Shown: one piece after another, positions 37,622 through 49,216 of the stretch
How the letters are laid out: every line of letters starts with the position of its first letter
How positions within the stretch are numbered: position 1 is the stretch's first letter
From: Deltaproteobacteria bacterium
GTDB lineage: Bacteria; UBA10199; JACPAL01; JACOUP01
Length of the DNA stretch: 64,000 bases
Assembly: GCA_016177765.1 (NCBI GenBank)
Contig: JACOUP010000008.1
Location: 705,165-769,164, forward strand
Direction: 5' to 3'
The notes under the pieces: generated by a model
The model's database searches: none
What the model was told of the DNA's origin: nothing
The model's input: the letters and a program-made list of their open reading frames with translations, nothing else
Made by a program: the position numbers and the translations under genes

Positions 37622-39229
37622 TCAAGCGGGCCTGGAAACGATCCGGCCCCGGAGGAGGTCCCGCCAGCGGATGTCGCGGCTACTCATCCACTGCTGGAGG
37701 ACGCTCATCACCGTATTGACCAGGATATACAACACCAGGCCGACCGGGAGGAAGACCATAAAACCGGTGAACATAATCGGCATGAGCATCATCATCCGGG
37801 CCTGGGTCGGGTCAGCGGATGGGTTGGGGGTCAATTTTTGTTGCAGGACCATAAAGAGACCCAGGAAAATTGGAAGAATAAAATAGGGATCGGGGGCCGA
37901 GAGATCCTTGTAAAAACCGAAGAACGGGGTCTGGTAAAGGTCAATGGAACTGTACAAGACCTTGTAGAGGGCGATATAGATCGGCATCTGCAGGATCATC
38001 GGGAGACACCCCCCCAACGGGTTCACCTTGTGCCGTTTGAAGAGATTCATCGTCTCCATATTGAGACGCTGCTTGTCACCCTTGTACTTCTCGCGCAAAA
38101 GGGTGAGCTCCGGCTGGACCTTTTGCATCTGCTTCATCTGGCGAAGTCCTTTGAGTGTCAGGGGGTTCAGCAAAATTTTGACAAAAATTGTGAGAAGGAT
38201 GATGGCGATACCCCAATTGGGGACAAAATTATGGAAAAACTTGAGGAGATAGAGGATCGGTAGCGCCAGGAAGGAAAGCATCCCGTAATCGATCGTCTTG
38301 TCCAGACTGATCCCCAACTCCCTCAACGGTTCCATCTGTTTAGGCCCCAGATAGGCCGAAAACTGAAAGGCCTGCCCTCCGGAGGCCGGGATGGCGAAGG
38401 GGGGGGTATAGAGCGTCAGGCGTGACGAGTTCTTGTCAATGGAGTAGGTGATCGGTTGTTCCTGTGTGAGTCCCCGTGAAATAAGGGTGCGGATAAAATA
38501 CCGGTCTTCAAGGCCGGCCCAGGCGATCAGACCGGAATCGGTGCCATTCACCCCTTCCTTTTCCACCCCTTGATGGACCAGACGGCCGCCCGCCAGATAG
38601 ACAATCCCCTTGAGATCGGGCGGCCCCTTTAAAAAGCTAAGAAAACCGCCGGAATTGTTTTCCGGTTCCGAACCGACCCAGGCCAACCCCAGCTTTCCAG
38701 TCAGACCGCCTGGTTTGCGCCCCTCGATCTCGACCCCGAGGTCGATAAGATATTTCCCCTCAGAAAATCGATAGATCCTCCGGAGGAGGAGCTCCGGAGA
38801 AGACCACTCGTAGACAACCTCTCCGGGTGAGGAGCTCTTTTTTTCAAAGAGGGGCTGAACCGGAAGGTTAAAATTACACCCTTCACAAACAAGGAGCAGA
38901 CCGGCTTCCTTTCCCTCACTAATCAGGGGATGTTTCTGAAAACGAGAAAGGGTAAAAGAAATAAGCCCTCCGCCACGACGTGCCAGTGAACCCTTGTACA
39001 AACCGGTCTCGATTGAATCTTCCCCACCACCCCCCGTTGCCAGGGGAAAAATCTCCTTGCCGCCAGACAGGCTGGGCAAAGGGGTAGAAGAGTCGTGACT
39101 TATTGTCGAAGAGGTTGTGGGTGTTTCAGCGGGGGCTAGTTTTTCCGTCGGCTTGAAAATAATAGACCACCCGACAAAGATGAGAAAGGAAAGAACGGTG
39201 GCCAGGAGTAATCTCTTTTGGGTCTCCAT
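37622..39229 (-). CDS. yidC: Membrane protein insertase YidC
   Basis: A 535-aa Oxa1/YidC insertase of the Gram-negative type, with an N-terminal helix METQKRLLLATVLSFLIFVGW, a periplasmic beta domain (about 60-340) and the core FHNFVPNWGIAIILLTIFVK, with positively charged groove KMQKVQPELTLLREKYKGDKQRLNMETM and C-terminal helices. It inserts and folds inner-membrane proteins. Upstream neighbours are yidD, rnpA and rpmH, the usual origin-side order. Confidence 0.97.
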   Translation of the reverse strand: METQKRLLLATVLSFLIFVGWSIIFKPTEKLAPAETPTTSSTISHDSSTPLPSLSGGKEIFPLATGGGGEDSIETGLYKGSLARRGGGLISFTLSRFQKHPLISEGKEAGLLLVCEGCNFNLPVQPLFEKKSSSPGEVVYEWSSPELLLRRIYRFSEGKYLIDLGVEIEGRKPGGLTGKLGLAWVGSEPENNSGGFLSFLKGPPDLKGIVYLAGGRLVHQGVEKEGVNGTDSGLIAWAGLEDRYFIRTLISRGLTQEQPITYSIDKNSSRLTLYTPPFAIPASGGQAFQFSAYLGPKQMEPLRELGISLDKTIDYGMLSFLALPILYLLKFFHNFVPNWGIAIILLTIFVKILLNPLTLKGLRQMKQMQKVQPELTLLREKYKGDKQRLNMETMNLFKRHKVNPLGGCLPMILQMPIYIALYKVLYSSIDLYQTPFFGFYKDLSAPDPYFILPIFLGLFMVLQQKLTPNPSADPTQARMMMLMPIMFTGFMVFLPVGLVLYILVNTVMSVLQQWMSSRDIRWRDLLRGRIVSRPA

Positions 39230-39231
39230 GG

Positions 39232-39522
39232 TTAAGACCTCCTCTCCAACGAAATGGGGGGAAGATCAACCCCCCCTTCCTGAAAGGGGTGACACCGTAA
39301 AAGGCGACGGAGGGAGAGGACCATCGCCCGAGACCATCGTTCTTTTTGGAACAGTTGCCAGGCATACGCGGAACAGGTTGGCCAAAAACGACAGGAATGA
39401 GAGGGAAAAAAGAGGAGCCCCAAAGAGGGGCGGACCCCCCGATAAAGGGCAATGACCCCCAGCGAAAGCCCCCTTAAAAAATTATCCCCAACAGCTCCTA
39501 AGCTCTGAAAATAACTCGGCAT
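39232..39522 (-). CDS. yidD: Membrane protein insertion efficiency factor YidD
   Basis: A 96-aa member of the YidD family (GVIALYRGVRPSLGLLFFPSHSCRFWPTCSAYAWQLFQKE, the family's P-x5-CRFxPTCSxYA motif, and LLRCHPFQEGGVDLPP). It overlaps rnpA by 41 bp in another frame, and yidC follows by 2 bp, a common arrangement. A later start would truncate the conserved start of the domain. Confidence 0.93.
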   Translation of the reverse strand: MPSYFQSLGAVGDNFLRGLSLGVIALYRGVRPSLGLLFFPSHSCRFWPTCSAYAWQLFQKERWSRAMVLSLRRLLRCHPFQEGGVDLPPISLERRS

Positions 39523-39784
39523 TTGTCCTTTCCCCAGCCCCGGCCTTGATCCAAAAAGAGAGTTCCTGATCGGGCCCCAACAGATGACGCCCCTTCAGGT
39601 ATTCCCGGATAACCCTTTTGATCCGATTCCTTTCCACGGCAAGGCGAACCGACTTCTTGGAAACAATCACTGTCAGTCCTGTCTTCCTGGAATTTTTTTG
39701 CGATCCTGGCCGAAACGATCTCGACCGAAGAGTAATAACAAAACTTGGCAAAGAAAATTTTTTGGTGCTTTTGGCGAAAGACAA
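39482..39784 (-). CDS. rnpA: Ribonuclease P protein component
   Basis: A 100-aa basic protein with the RNase P signature RLAVERNRIKRVIREYL. It assists the catalytic RNA in 5' processing of tRNA. The N-terminus (MSFAKSTKKFSLPSFVITLRSR) is a little short for the family. It follows rpmH by 1 bp. Confidence 0.93.
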   Translation of the reverse strand: MSFAKSTKKFSLPSFVITLRSRSFRPGSQKNSRKTGLTVIVSKKSVRLAVERNRIKRVIREYLKGRHLLGPDQELSFWIKAGAGERTNAELFSELRSCWG

Positions 39785-39785
39785 T

Positions 39786-39935
39786 TTATTTTTGACTCGT
39801 CCTCACCGTGAGTCTCTTCCTCCCTTTGGCGCGTCGTCGTGATAAAACACGTTGTCCTCCGCTAGTTTTCATTTTGCTTCGAAAACCATGCGTCCGCTTT
39901 CGCCTGATTTTACTAGGTTGGAAGGTTCTCTTCAT
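39786..39935 (-). CDS. rpmH: 50S ribosomal protein L34
   Basis: A 49-aa protein, [20 protein letters not shown] at the start and [11 protein letters not shown] near the end, matching L34 throughout. It heads the rpmH-rnpA-yidD-yidC operon, divergent from dnaA. Confidence 0.96.
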   Translation of the reverse strand: MKRTFQPSKIRRKRTHGFRSKMKTSGGQRVLSRRRAKGRKRLTVRTSQK

Positions 39936-39984
39936 ATCCAAGTCACACGGTTAAAGACTTTGCGAAAAACATTTTCGCGCGCGA

Positions 39985-40013
39985 GAGTAAGGAGCTTTAA
40001 CAGGCTTTGTCAA
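39985..40013 (-). promoter_or_regulatory. Candidate rpmH promoter
   Basis: Reading leftward, TTGACA (complement of 40008-40013) and TTACTC (complement of 39985-39990) are 17 bp apart, about 50 bp upstream of rpmH. The -35 is perfect, the -10 weak. Confidence 0.4.
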
Positions 40014-40141
40014 GATCGATTTTTTTCGTCAAGGCTTTCGCTGACTTCTCTTTTCCAAAAAAATTTTTCCAGTTTCATCTTGCCAGTCAAAAAGCTTTCC
40101 GCTAACAGTCCGTCCGCGTTTGAACAGTCTTCGTCAGTATC

Positions 40142-40189
40142 TTGTCGAAAGAGGCGGGCTCGTTTAAAGTTTTCAACAGTTGTGGATAA
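40142..40189 (+). promoter_or_regulatory. Candidate dnaA promoter with DnaA box
   Basis: TTGTCG (40142-40147) and TAAAGT (40165-40170) are spaced by 17 bp. TGTGGATAA at 40181-40189, complement of the consensus DnaA box TTATCCACA, lies near the expected start point, consistent with autorepression by DnaA. Confidence 0.45.
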
Positions 40190-40207
40190 CCTTGTGGGTA
40201 TCTCGTC

Positions 40208-41551
40208 ATGAGTGAAGTTTGGGCCCGCCTCCAGGAATCCCTGAAGGGGACTGTCAGCGAACTCCATTACAACACCTGGATCCGTCCAACCAAGTTGGTT
40301 TCATTCGACAAGAACTGCCTTGTTGTTGAGGTTCCCAACAAGTTTATCCGCGATTGGATCTATGACAACTTTCTTGAGGTGCTGCAAAGAGAGCTCTCCG
40401 AAATTGCGGGGTCCCCCTGTACCCTCCAGATCCGACTCCAGCCTGAAGATAAAACGAAGGGGGTTCCCGAGGCCCCTCGGGTGGACGAAACACTCCCTGT
40501 TGCCAAAAGGCAGAGGAGCCTGGTTCATGAATCTCTTATTGGCAAATACACCTTTGAGGGCTTCGTCGTCGGTGCCGCGAACCGGTTTGCCCACGCCGCC
40601 GCCCAATCGGTGGCGCATAAGCCCGGGGAAAGTTACAACCCCCTTTTCATTTATGGGGGGGTCGGTCTTGGAAAAACCCATCTTCTGAATGCGATTGGCA
40701 ACGAACTGATCAAGCGGCAACCTCAGGCCAAGGTCGTTTGCATCTCAACAGAGCGTTTTATGAATGAATTCATCCATGCCGTCCGCTTTCAGAAGATGGG
40801 GGATTTTAGAAAGAAATACAGGGACTCCTGTGATCTCCTCCTGATGGATGATATTCAATTCATCGCCGGTAAGGAAATGACTCAGGACGAGTTCTTTCAC
40901 ACCTTTAACTTCCTCTACGAGTCCCACAAGCAGATTGTTGTCACGAGTGATAAATTCCCAAAAGAGATCAGTAACTTGGAAGAACGCCTCCGGTCCCGTT
41001 TCCAATGGGGGCTCATTGCGGACATTCAACCCCCTGATCTGGAAACCAGGATTGCCATTCTTAAGAAAAAGGCGGAGGAGGATCGTATTCCCTTGAGTGA
41101 CGAGGTGGCTATGTACCTCGCCAGCCGGATCCAGTCCAACGTCCGAGAGCTAGAGGGGGCCCTCATCCGGGTTTCTGCCTTTGCCTCCCTGGCCGGGGTA
41201 CCCCTTGGTCTCGACCTGGCCCAGGAGGTATTAAAAAACATCCTTGGGGAATCGGGTCGGCTACTGACCATTGAAAAGATACAGAGGACGGTTGCCGATC
41301 ATTACGGGATCCGGCTTGACGATCTCACCGGGGCCAAGAGGCTCAAAGGGTTTGCCCTCCCCCGGCAGATCGCCATGTACCTCTGCCGTAAACACCTCCG
41401 GGCCTCTTTCCCGCAGATCGGCCATCAGTTCGGAGGGAAGGACCACTCAACCGTCATCCATGCCGTCCACAAGATTGAGGAAAAAATCCCTGTTGACGGC
41501 TCACTCAAAAACGATATTAGCTCCTTGGAAGACCGCCTGAATCTCTCTTGA
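40208..41551 (+). CDS. dnaA: Chromosomal replication initiator DnaA
   Basis: A 447-aa initiator: N-terminal domain I WARLQESLKGTVSELHYNTWI, AAA+ Walker A GGVGLGKTHLLNAIG, Walker B LLLMDDIQFIAGKE, and the C-terminal DNA-binding helix-turn-helix with GGKDHSTVIHAVHKIE. It unwinds the origin and recruits the helicase. dnaN follows after 200 bp that probably form oriC. Confidence 0.98.
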   Translation: MSEVWARLQESLKGTVSELHYNTWIRPTKLVSFDKNCLVVEVPNKFIRDWIYDNFLEVLQRELSEIAGSPCTLQIRLQPEDKTKGVPEAPRVDETLPVAKRQRSLVHESLIGKYTFEGFVVGAANRFAHAAAQSVAHKPGESYNPLFIYGGVGLGKTHLLNAIGNELIKRQPQAKVVCISTERFMNEFIHAVRFQKMGDFRKKYRDSCDLLLMDDIQFIAGKEMTQDEFFHTFNFLYESHKQIVVTSDKFPKEISNLEERLRSRFQWGLIADIQPPDLETRIAILKKKAEEDRIPLSDEVAMYLASRIQSNVRELEGALIRVSAFASLAGVPLGLDLAQEVLKNILGESGRLLTIEKIQRTVADHYGIRLDDLTGAKRLKGFALPRQIAMYLCRKHLRASFPQIGHQFGGKDHSTVIHAVHKIEEKIPVDGSLKNDISSLEDRLNLS

Positions 41552-41751
41552 TAACCTTGGGGATCAGCGTGGTGATAAATGGTGGACAACTTACAGGGCG
41601 GAATGTGTGGAGAACTTTCCAGCCCTTCCTACAAGACAGGGTCGGCTGTTTTTCTTTTTGTTTCAACCAGTTTTTAAGTTGTTCACCTGTAGACAGGGAA
41701 TACTACGACTACTATATTTAAATATTAACACTAAGAAGATAGGAGAAAGGG
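41552..41751. other. Probable oriC (dnaA-dnaN spacer)
   Basis: The 200-bp spacer has DnaA-box-like sites (TGTGGAGAA at 41606-41614, one mismatch from consensus, plus weaker ones around 41578-41590 and 41681-41692). It then has CTACGACTACTA at 41703-41714, which resembles the DnaA-trio array, directly followed by the AT-rich TATATTTAAATATTAA. This order matches the dnaA-dnaN origin of Bacillus. GGAGAAAGGG before dnaN is its ribosome binding site. Confidence 0.6.
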
Positions 41752-42861
41752 ATGAGCATGGAATTTAAAATAGGCAAGAGAGAATTTCTTAAAGCGTTGC
41801 AGTGGAGTCAGGGGATTGTTGAGAGAAAAACAACGATGCCGATTCTGGCAAATATTCTGTTAGAGACAGTTGGGAAGAAGTTGAAGATTGCGGCTACCGA
41901 TCTGGAAACAACAGTCCTTGTTGAGGTAAAGGCGGAGGTCTTTAAAACAGGAAAGGTAGCTGTTAATGCCCGAAACCTTTATGATATTGTGCGGGAACTC
42001 CCGCAAGAGGAGATCCGGGTTGAGGGGGAAAAGAATCAATGGTTGGAACTGAGGTCGGGGCAGTCAAAGTTCAGGGTTGTTGGGATGGACCCCGAGGAAT
42101 TTCCGACGTTGCCGGTTTCAAAAGACAAAAGGTTTCGGTTAGAACCAGAGACTATCCAGAAGATGATTGAAAAGACCCTTTATGCGGTCTCAACCAATGA
42201 AACCCGTTTAACCCTTAATGGAGTCTATCTGGAAGGGGCTGGAAAAGAGGGGACCCTCAGGATGGTGGCAACAGATGGGCATCGTCTTTCCTATGTGGAT
42301 AAGGAGATCAAGGGGGATTTGAAGATAGACAAGGGGGTCATCCTTCCCCGAAAAGGGATCGTTGAGCTGAAAAAATTGGTGGAAGATGGTGAAGGGGATC
42401 TGGCAATGGCCCTGGAGGAAAAACAGGTCGCTGTCAATCGTGGCGATGTCTCCCTCTTTCTGCGCCTGGTGGAGGGAGAATATCCCGATTATCAGCAGGT
42501 TATTCCCAAGAAGCTGGATCGTATCCTCTCGGTCGGTCGTGAGGTCCTGACAGGGGCCCTCAAGAGGAGTTCTTTAGTCTCCGTCGACAGGGCCAGGGGG
42601 GTCAATTTTTCAATCTCCCCAGGCCATCTGGAACTCACCTCCAGCCACCCGGACTTCGGGGAGGCCCGCGAGGAACTACCGGTGGAATACAAGGGGGAAT
42701 CGTTCCAGGTTGGCTTTAACGCCAGGTACCTTTTGGATGTCCTTGCGGTCATTCAGGATGAGAAGATCGTTATTGAACTCAAGGATGAAGTCTCCCCCTG
42801 TCTTATCCGCTCCGAATTCGACCGGGGGTTTCTCTCCCTTATCATGCCGATGAGAATATAG
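41752..42861 (+). CDS. dnaN: DNA polymerase III sliding clamp (beta)
   Basis: A 369-aa beta clamp of three similar domains; MEFKIGKREFLKALQWSQGIVERKTTMPILANILLE and FNARYLLDVLAVIQDEKIVIEL with the C-terminal LIMPMRI are characteristic. It is 9 bp upstream of gyrB. recF, usually between them, is absent here. Confidence 0.97.
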   Translation: MSMEFKIGKREFLKALQWSQGIVERKTTMPILANILLETVGKKLKIAATDLETTVLVEVKAEVFKTGKVAVNARNLYDIVRELPQEEIRVEGEKNQWLELRSGQSKFRVVGMDPEEFPTLPVSKDKRFRLEPETIQKMIEKTLYAVSTNETRLTLNGVYLEGAGKEGTLRMVATDGHRLSYVDKEIKGDLKIDKGVILPRKGIVELKKLVEDGEGDLAMALEEKQVAVNRGDVSLFLRLVEGEYPDYQQVIPKKLDRILSVGREVLTGALKRSSLVSVDRARGVNFSISPGHLELTSSHPDFGEAREELPVEYKGESFQVGFNARYLLDVLAVIQDEKIVIELKDEVSPCLIRSEFDRGFLSLIMPMRI

Positions 42862-45845
<2,984 letters not shown>

Positions 45846-45892
45846 AAGCTTTTTTACCCTAACATCACGAACACTGTTTGTAAACGACGAGA

Positions 45893-46543
45893 TTAGTTGA
45901 TCTTAGAAGGATCCAGGACAACCCCGACCAGAAGCCCGACAAAACCACCCGAATTGTCCAGACGGTGGGTGGTGGTGTAACAGGTACGGCCCCCGTGGTA
46001 GCCGTAGTCGGTAACATCACACACCCCATAATAGGCGGTCACCTCCGGCCCATTCCGGCCGACAAAGAGCCCCCCCGCCTCGAAGGCAATCACCGGGTGG
46101 ACAAAGGAATCGGTCGGGATTTCCACCCCCAGCCGGAGCTTTCCGGTCCCGCCAACCTTTTCCCCCTCTTTGGGTCCCCCGCCGATGACGAAGGCCGGCC
46201 CCCCCATGAGGGCGACAAAAAACGCCTGAAGGTTAAACTGAAGACCGGCCTCGGCCGTTTCATAGGCCCGCCAGTCTTCCATCTTGTGAAAGGCGGTGTC
46301 TCCCTCGACGAGGAGGGAATAGTTCCACTTCCGCCCGCCGCCGACAAGGAATCTCAGGTTCAAGTCCGCCGCAAAACGAGGGCCGGAGTTTTCACGAACA
46401 ACGGTGGCATCGACAAATTGGGCTGTCGGATGGCGGGGATGGACAGTAGCGAAGTCGACGGAATCGAGGGTGGCCCCGTTTCTATTACCAGCAATCGGGC
46501 TGATGGCGAGTCCTATCCTTAAGCGATCCCAGAAATCGGCCAT
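45893..46543 (-). CDS. Hypothetical protein, possible outer-membrane barrel
   Basis: A 216-aa protein with alternating strands and aromatic residues (FAADLNLRFLVGGGRKWNYSLLVEGD, LQFNLQAFFVALMGGPAFVIGGG, FVGLLVGVVLD), suggestive of a small beta barrel; it lacks a recognisable signal peptide, so an inner-cell beta fold is also possible. Three Cys occur near the end. It neighbours the broken metalloprotease gene; no family is recognised. Confidence 0.5.
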   Translation of the reverse strand: MADFWDRLRIGLAISPIAGNRNGATLDSVDFATVHPRHPTAQFVDATVVRENSGPRFAADLNLRFLVGGGRKWNYSLLVEGDTAFHKMEDWRAYETAEAGLQFNLQAFFVALMGGPAFVIGGGPKEGEKVGGTGKLRLGVEIPTDSFVHPVIAFEAGGLFVGRNGPEVTAYYGVCDVTDYGYHGGRTCYTTTHRLDNSGGFVGLLVGVVLDPSKIN

Positions 46544-46596
46544 GATGCCCTCTCTATCGGATAGGGTGAAAGGGAGTTGCTATGAATTTATCAGGT

Positions 46597-47115
46597 TTAA
46601 GGATTACCGAAAAATTCAGCCTGGATGAAATCGTATTGTTTTTGAAGAGTTGGGTTTGATTTGGCCTTTGCCTCAAAGCTGGCTCGATCAGTAACGTACA
46701 TCATATAAATCTCGACCAAGGCATGTTCCGGGCCGCGCTTGAGGTCCCCGGCGCTGGCGGTGACAAAGGAGGAATCCGCTACCTGCCAGTTTCGCTCCTC
46801 GACAACCCATTGGTTGAGAGCGGCGAAGTGTCCCCTCTCATCACTTTTGTCATACCCGGCGAGCGCCAGATTTTTCCCATGCTCCCCCTGCATATGGCGG
46901 AGGACACGGTTTTTCTTAACAACCTCGGCCCCAATACCGATTGGCATTGTCCACCCGTTGATCGCCGACCATCGGGCCATGAGGGTCCCTTCCATCAACC
47001 GGTTTTCCTCCTCGGTCGCCTCCAAAAATTTAAGTCCCGGGGACGGTTTGCGGTCTCTCAGTCGTTCAAACTCGGGGTGTGTCCTGGCATGAACGACGAT
47101 ATGACCGATCTCATG
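46597..47115 (-). pseudogene. 3' part of a tandem-domain metalloprotease, out of frame
   Basis: This segment reads HEIGHIVVHARTHPEFERL onward for 172 residues and continues the protein of 47058-49103 in the -1 frame. It supplies the HExxH zinc motif and the C-terminal part of the second domain, ending with GPEHALVEIYMMYVTDRASFEAK...FIQAEFF, which mirrors the end of the first domain (HPAESLAEAISLRF...VEREFF). The junction lies at about 47115-47127, near a run of five C. A single-base error or mutation would restore it; no programmed frameshift site is convincing. Confidence 0.7.
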
Positions 47116-49103
47116 GGGGAGGATTCCTGGAAACGTTCCACGATGTTAGTGGTCGGGAAATCAGGGAAGTGCTCTGCGTAAAAGGTGTCATTGGTGATAT
47201 CATCATAGATCTCAATTTCTCCACTCTCAGCATTGGTAGAGGCAAACCCACATTTGCCCGAAGGGCATTTTTCCCTCCGGACCAGTTTTTTGACGAGGTG
47301 CGCCTGTTCGGGCGGGAGGGATTGCAGGATCTCGATGGCGCTCCAGAGAAGTTCCGGTTCAAACGGGCGATCCCTTTCTTCGGCGACACTGATGCCGAAC
47401 CGTTTTTTCAGCAGGCCGACCGCCTGTTCCTTGTCAAAACGATACCCCAACCAAAGGTGTTGTCGGGCCGATAATCTGTCAATCTTGCGACCGTTGACCA
47501 AGAGATCGTAATCCCCCTCCGAAATTGCTGTCGGTTTCAGCCAGCCCTCCTTTTCGATCGGGATAGAGACCCTTCCAACCTCCACCTTTCCTTCGAACGG
47601 ATTCCCTGAGGCGTCGAGAAATTGTCCCCAAACCTGATACTGTGCCGGCCCGTCGGAGAAAAACTCCCTCTCCACAAACTCCAGTTGTTGTTGAACGACA
47701 CCCCCTTCTTTTTTTCTCTCCTCAAAGGCTTTTGGATCCCGGAATCGGAGTGAGATCGCCTCGGCAAGACTCTCGGCCGGGTGGCCTTTGCAGGAGTATT
47801 CATCCGTGCAGAAACCATGCTTTTTCTGCGACCAGACACGGGCCATTCTCAGATTGCTGTCGGTAATCTCCCTGAATTCTTTGGAGACAGTCTCCAGGAG
47901 CGGGGCAGAGACAAAGGCCCGGTTCATCAGCCGAAGGATCGTCAACTGGTCGTGCCCTGGACCAGTAATATCCGGGGCAGGATTTTCCCGGGTAGAAAGG
48001 CGTGTCTCCCACCCGGCCATCTCCCCCCATTGCCCCAGGGGGGAGGAGGCGAGGAGGGCCCTTTCCGGTCCGCCGCCCCGCAAGAGAGGGCCATAGAGAT
48101 CCTGATAGGCCAGAAGGCGCCGGTAGGTCAGAAGGTGCCCCACTTCGTGCCACAGATAGTCTTTAAATCGTTCGATCATCGGGTGTTCCTTGGCTTCAGC
48201 ACGAATCTTGGGGCGGTTTACCGTATAGAGCTTGTCGTAGATCTCGATCCGGGTCTCCCCGTTCTCGCCGATAAAGTTGGCAAAGGTGTGGGCGACAAAA
48301 CCGTTTTCCTGACGAACCGGTCTTGGCCTCCGGACCAGCTGTTTCAAGAGTTTTCTATCGGCCTCTTTCAGTCGGGCGATAATTTTATGGGCGGCTTGGA
48401 GTTCCTCGTTGGAAAATTGTCTTTTCCCGACTTCGATAATCTGGATCCCCATTTTACCAAACGGAGCCCGATAATCCCTGGGAGGCTCAGGGAGGACTGG
48501 TGGTGGCGGAGAGGGTCCCGCGGGAGGAGTTGGGGGGGCTTCGGGAGGGGGAACGACCGTGCCCGGGAGTGGTTCGATCTCGGGCAAGATATCGGGGATG
48601 GAGGCGAGGAGCGATGGAGCGACGGCACGGCGGGCGGCCTCTCCCTTTTCAAGGGAGTTTCGAATCCACAAATCAAGGTGATATTTTCCCCCGGAACTCC
48701 TCATGGTATCCAGGAGGAAGACCATCCCGCGGAGACGGCTCCCCTTGTTGTAGACGTTCAAGGCCCCGGCCAGTCCCTGCAGATCCTCCCTACTGAAATT
48801 GTTATCATCCACTGTTTTCGCAAGGAGGAGCCGGTAGACCTCTTCCGCCCCCTCCTGCCGCTTCTGGATCGTGGTGACCGACCCTTCGGGATCAACCTTT
48901 TTCTCCTGGAGGAGTCTTAGGATGGCCGGGGCGATCGTCCAGGATAGGTCTTTAGCAGCCTCTTTAAGAAACTGGCTCAAGGCCTCTTGACCGCCGCTCT
49001 CCCACTGGTCAAGGATCTCCGGGGCGACCTGGTTCCATTCATGGATAGTCAGGAGCTGGTCATCGGTCACGGTCGCCTGCAATTTTTCTCGAATCGTCGG
49101 CAT
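47058..49103 (-). CDS. HExxH metalloprotease-like protein, tandem domains (frameshifted)
   Basis: A 681-aa reading that begins MPTIREKLQATVTDDQL. Residues about 1-165 are a helical region, 170-210 a Pro-rich linker, and about 215-480 a zinc-protease-like domain with LWHEVGHLLTYRRLLAYQD (HExxH) and downstream H/E-containing WGEMAGWETRL; about 490-550 is a small beta domain (GKVEVGRVSIPIEKEGW). A second copy of the protease domain then begins (VKKLVRREKCPSGKCGFASTNAESGEIEIYDDIT) but is cut after about residue 658 by a frameshift before its HEIGH motif. The last 17 codons are out-of-frame. Full length would be about 830 aa. No signal peptide is obvious. Confidence 0.7.
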   Translation of the reverse strand: MPTIREKLQATVTDDQLLTIHEWNQVAPEILDQWESGGQEALSQFLKEAAKDLSWTIAPAILRLLQEKKVDPEGSVTTIQKRQEGAEEVYRLLLAKTVDDNNFSREDLQGLAGALNVYNKGSRLRGMVFLLDTMRSSGGKYHLDLWIRNSLEKGEAARRAVAPSLLASIPDILPEIEPLPGTVVPPPEAPPTPPAGPSPPPPVLPEPPRDYRAPFGKMGIQIIEVGKRQFSNEELQAAHKIIARLKEADRKLLKQLVRRPRPVRQENGFVAHTFANFIGENGETRIEIYDKLYTVNRPKIRAEAKEHPMIERFKDYLWHEVGHLLTYRRLLAYQDLYGPLLRGGGPERALLASSPLGQWGEMAGWETRLSTRENPAPDITGPGHDQLTILRLMNRAFVSAPLLETVSKEFREITDSNLRMARVWSQKKHGFCTDEYSCKGHPAESLAEAISLRFRDPKAFEERKKEGGVVQQQLEFVEREFFSDGPAQYQVWGQFLDASGNPFEGKVEVGRVSIPIEKEGWLKPTAISEGDYDLLVNGRKIDRLSARQHLWLGYRFDKEQAVGLLKKRFGISVAEERDRPFEPELLWSAIEILQSLPPEQAHLVKKLVRREKCPSGKCGFASTNAESGEIEIYDDITNDTFYAEHFPDFPTTNIVERFQESSPMRSVISSFMPGHTPSLND

Positions 49104-49216
49104 AAAAATCCATAGGTATTATCGGTAGTTTTCGGCTACTGTTTCGTTATTTTCTTCTGCGGCTCCTCACCTCTTGCCAAACCGGCTTAAATAGGTTCTC
49201 TTACCCACCGGCGGTT

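Larger units (their letters stand above)
39936..40207. other. rpmH-dnaA intergenic region (272 bp)
   Basis: This divergent spacer carries the candidate promoters of rpmH and dnaA and one perfect DnaA box. It is locally AT-rich with T-runs near 40021-40070. I see no gene in it. One DnaA box alone does not make it a convincing origin, but it may be the upstream half of a bipartite oriC. Confidence 0.6.

Noticed and set aside
40010-40267. Small gene on the minus strand between rpmH and dnaA
   Set aside because: It overlaps the dnaA start and the origin-side regulatory region, and its product looks like a shadow.
47115-47127. Programmed -1 frameshift in the metalloprotease gene
   Set aside because: A C-run is present but the P-site codon would mispair after slipping and no downstream structure stands out; mutation or sequence error is simpler.
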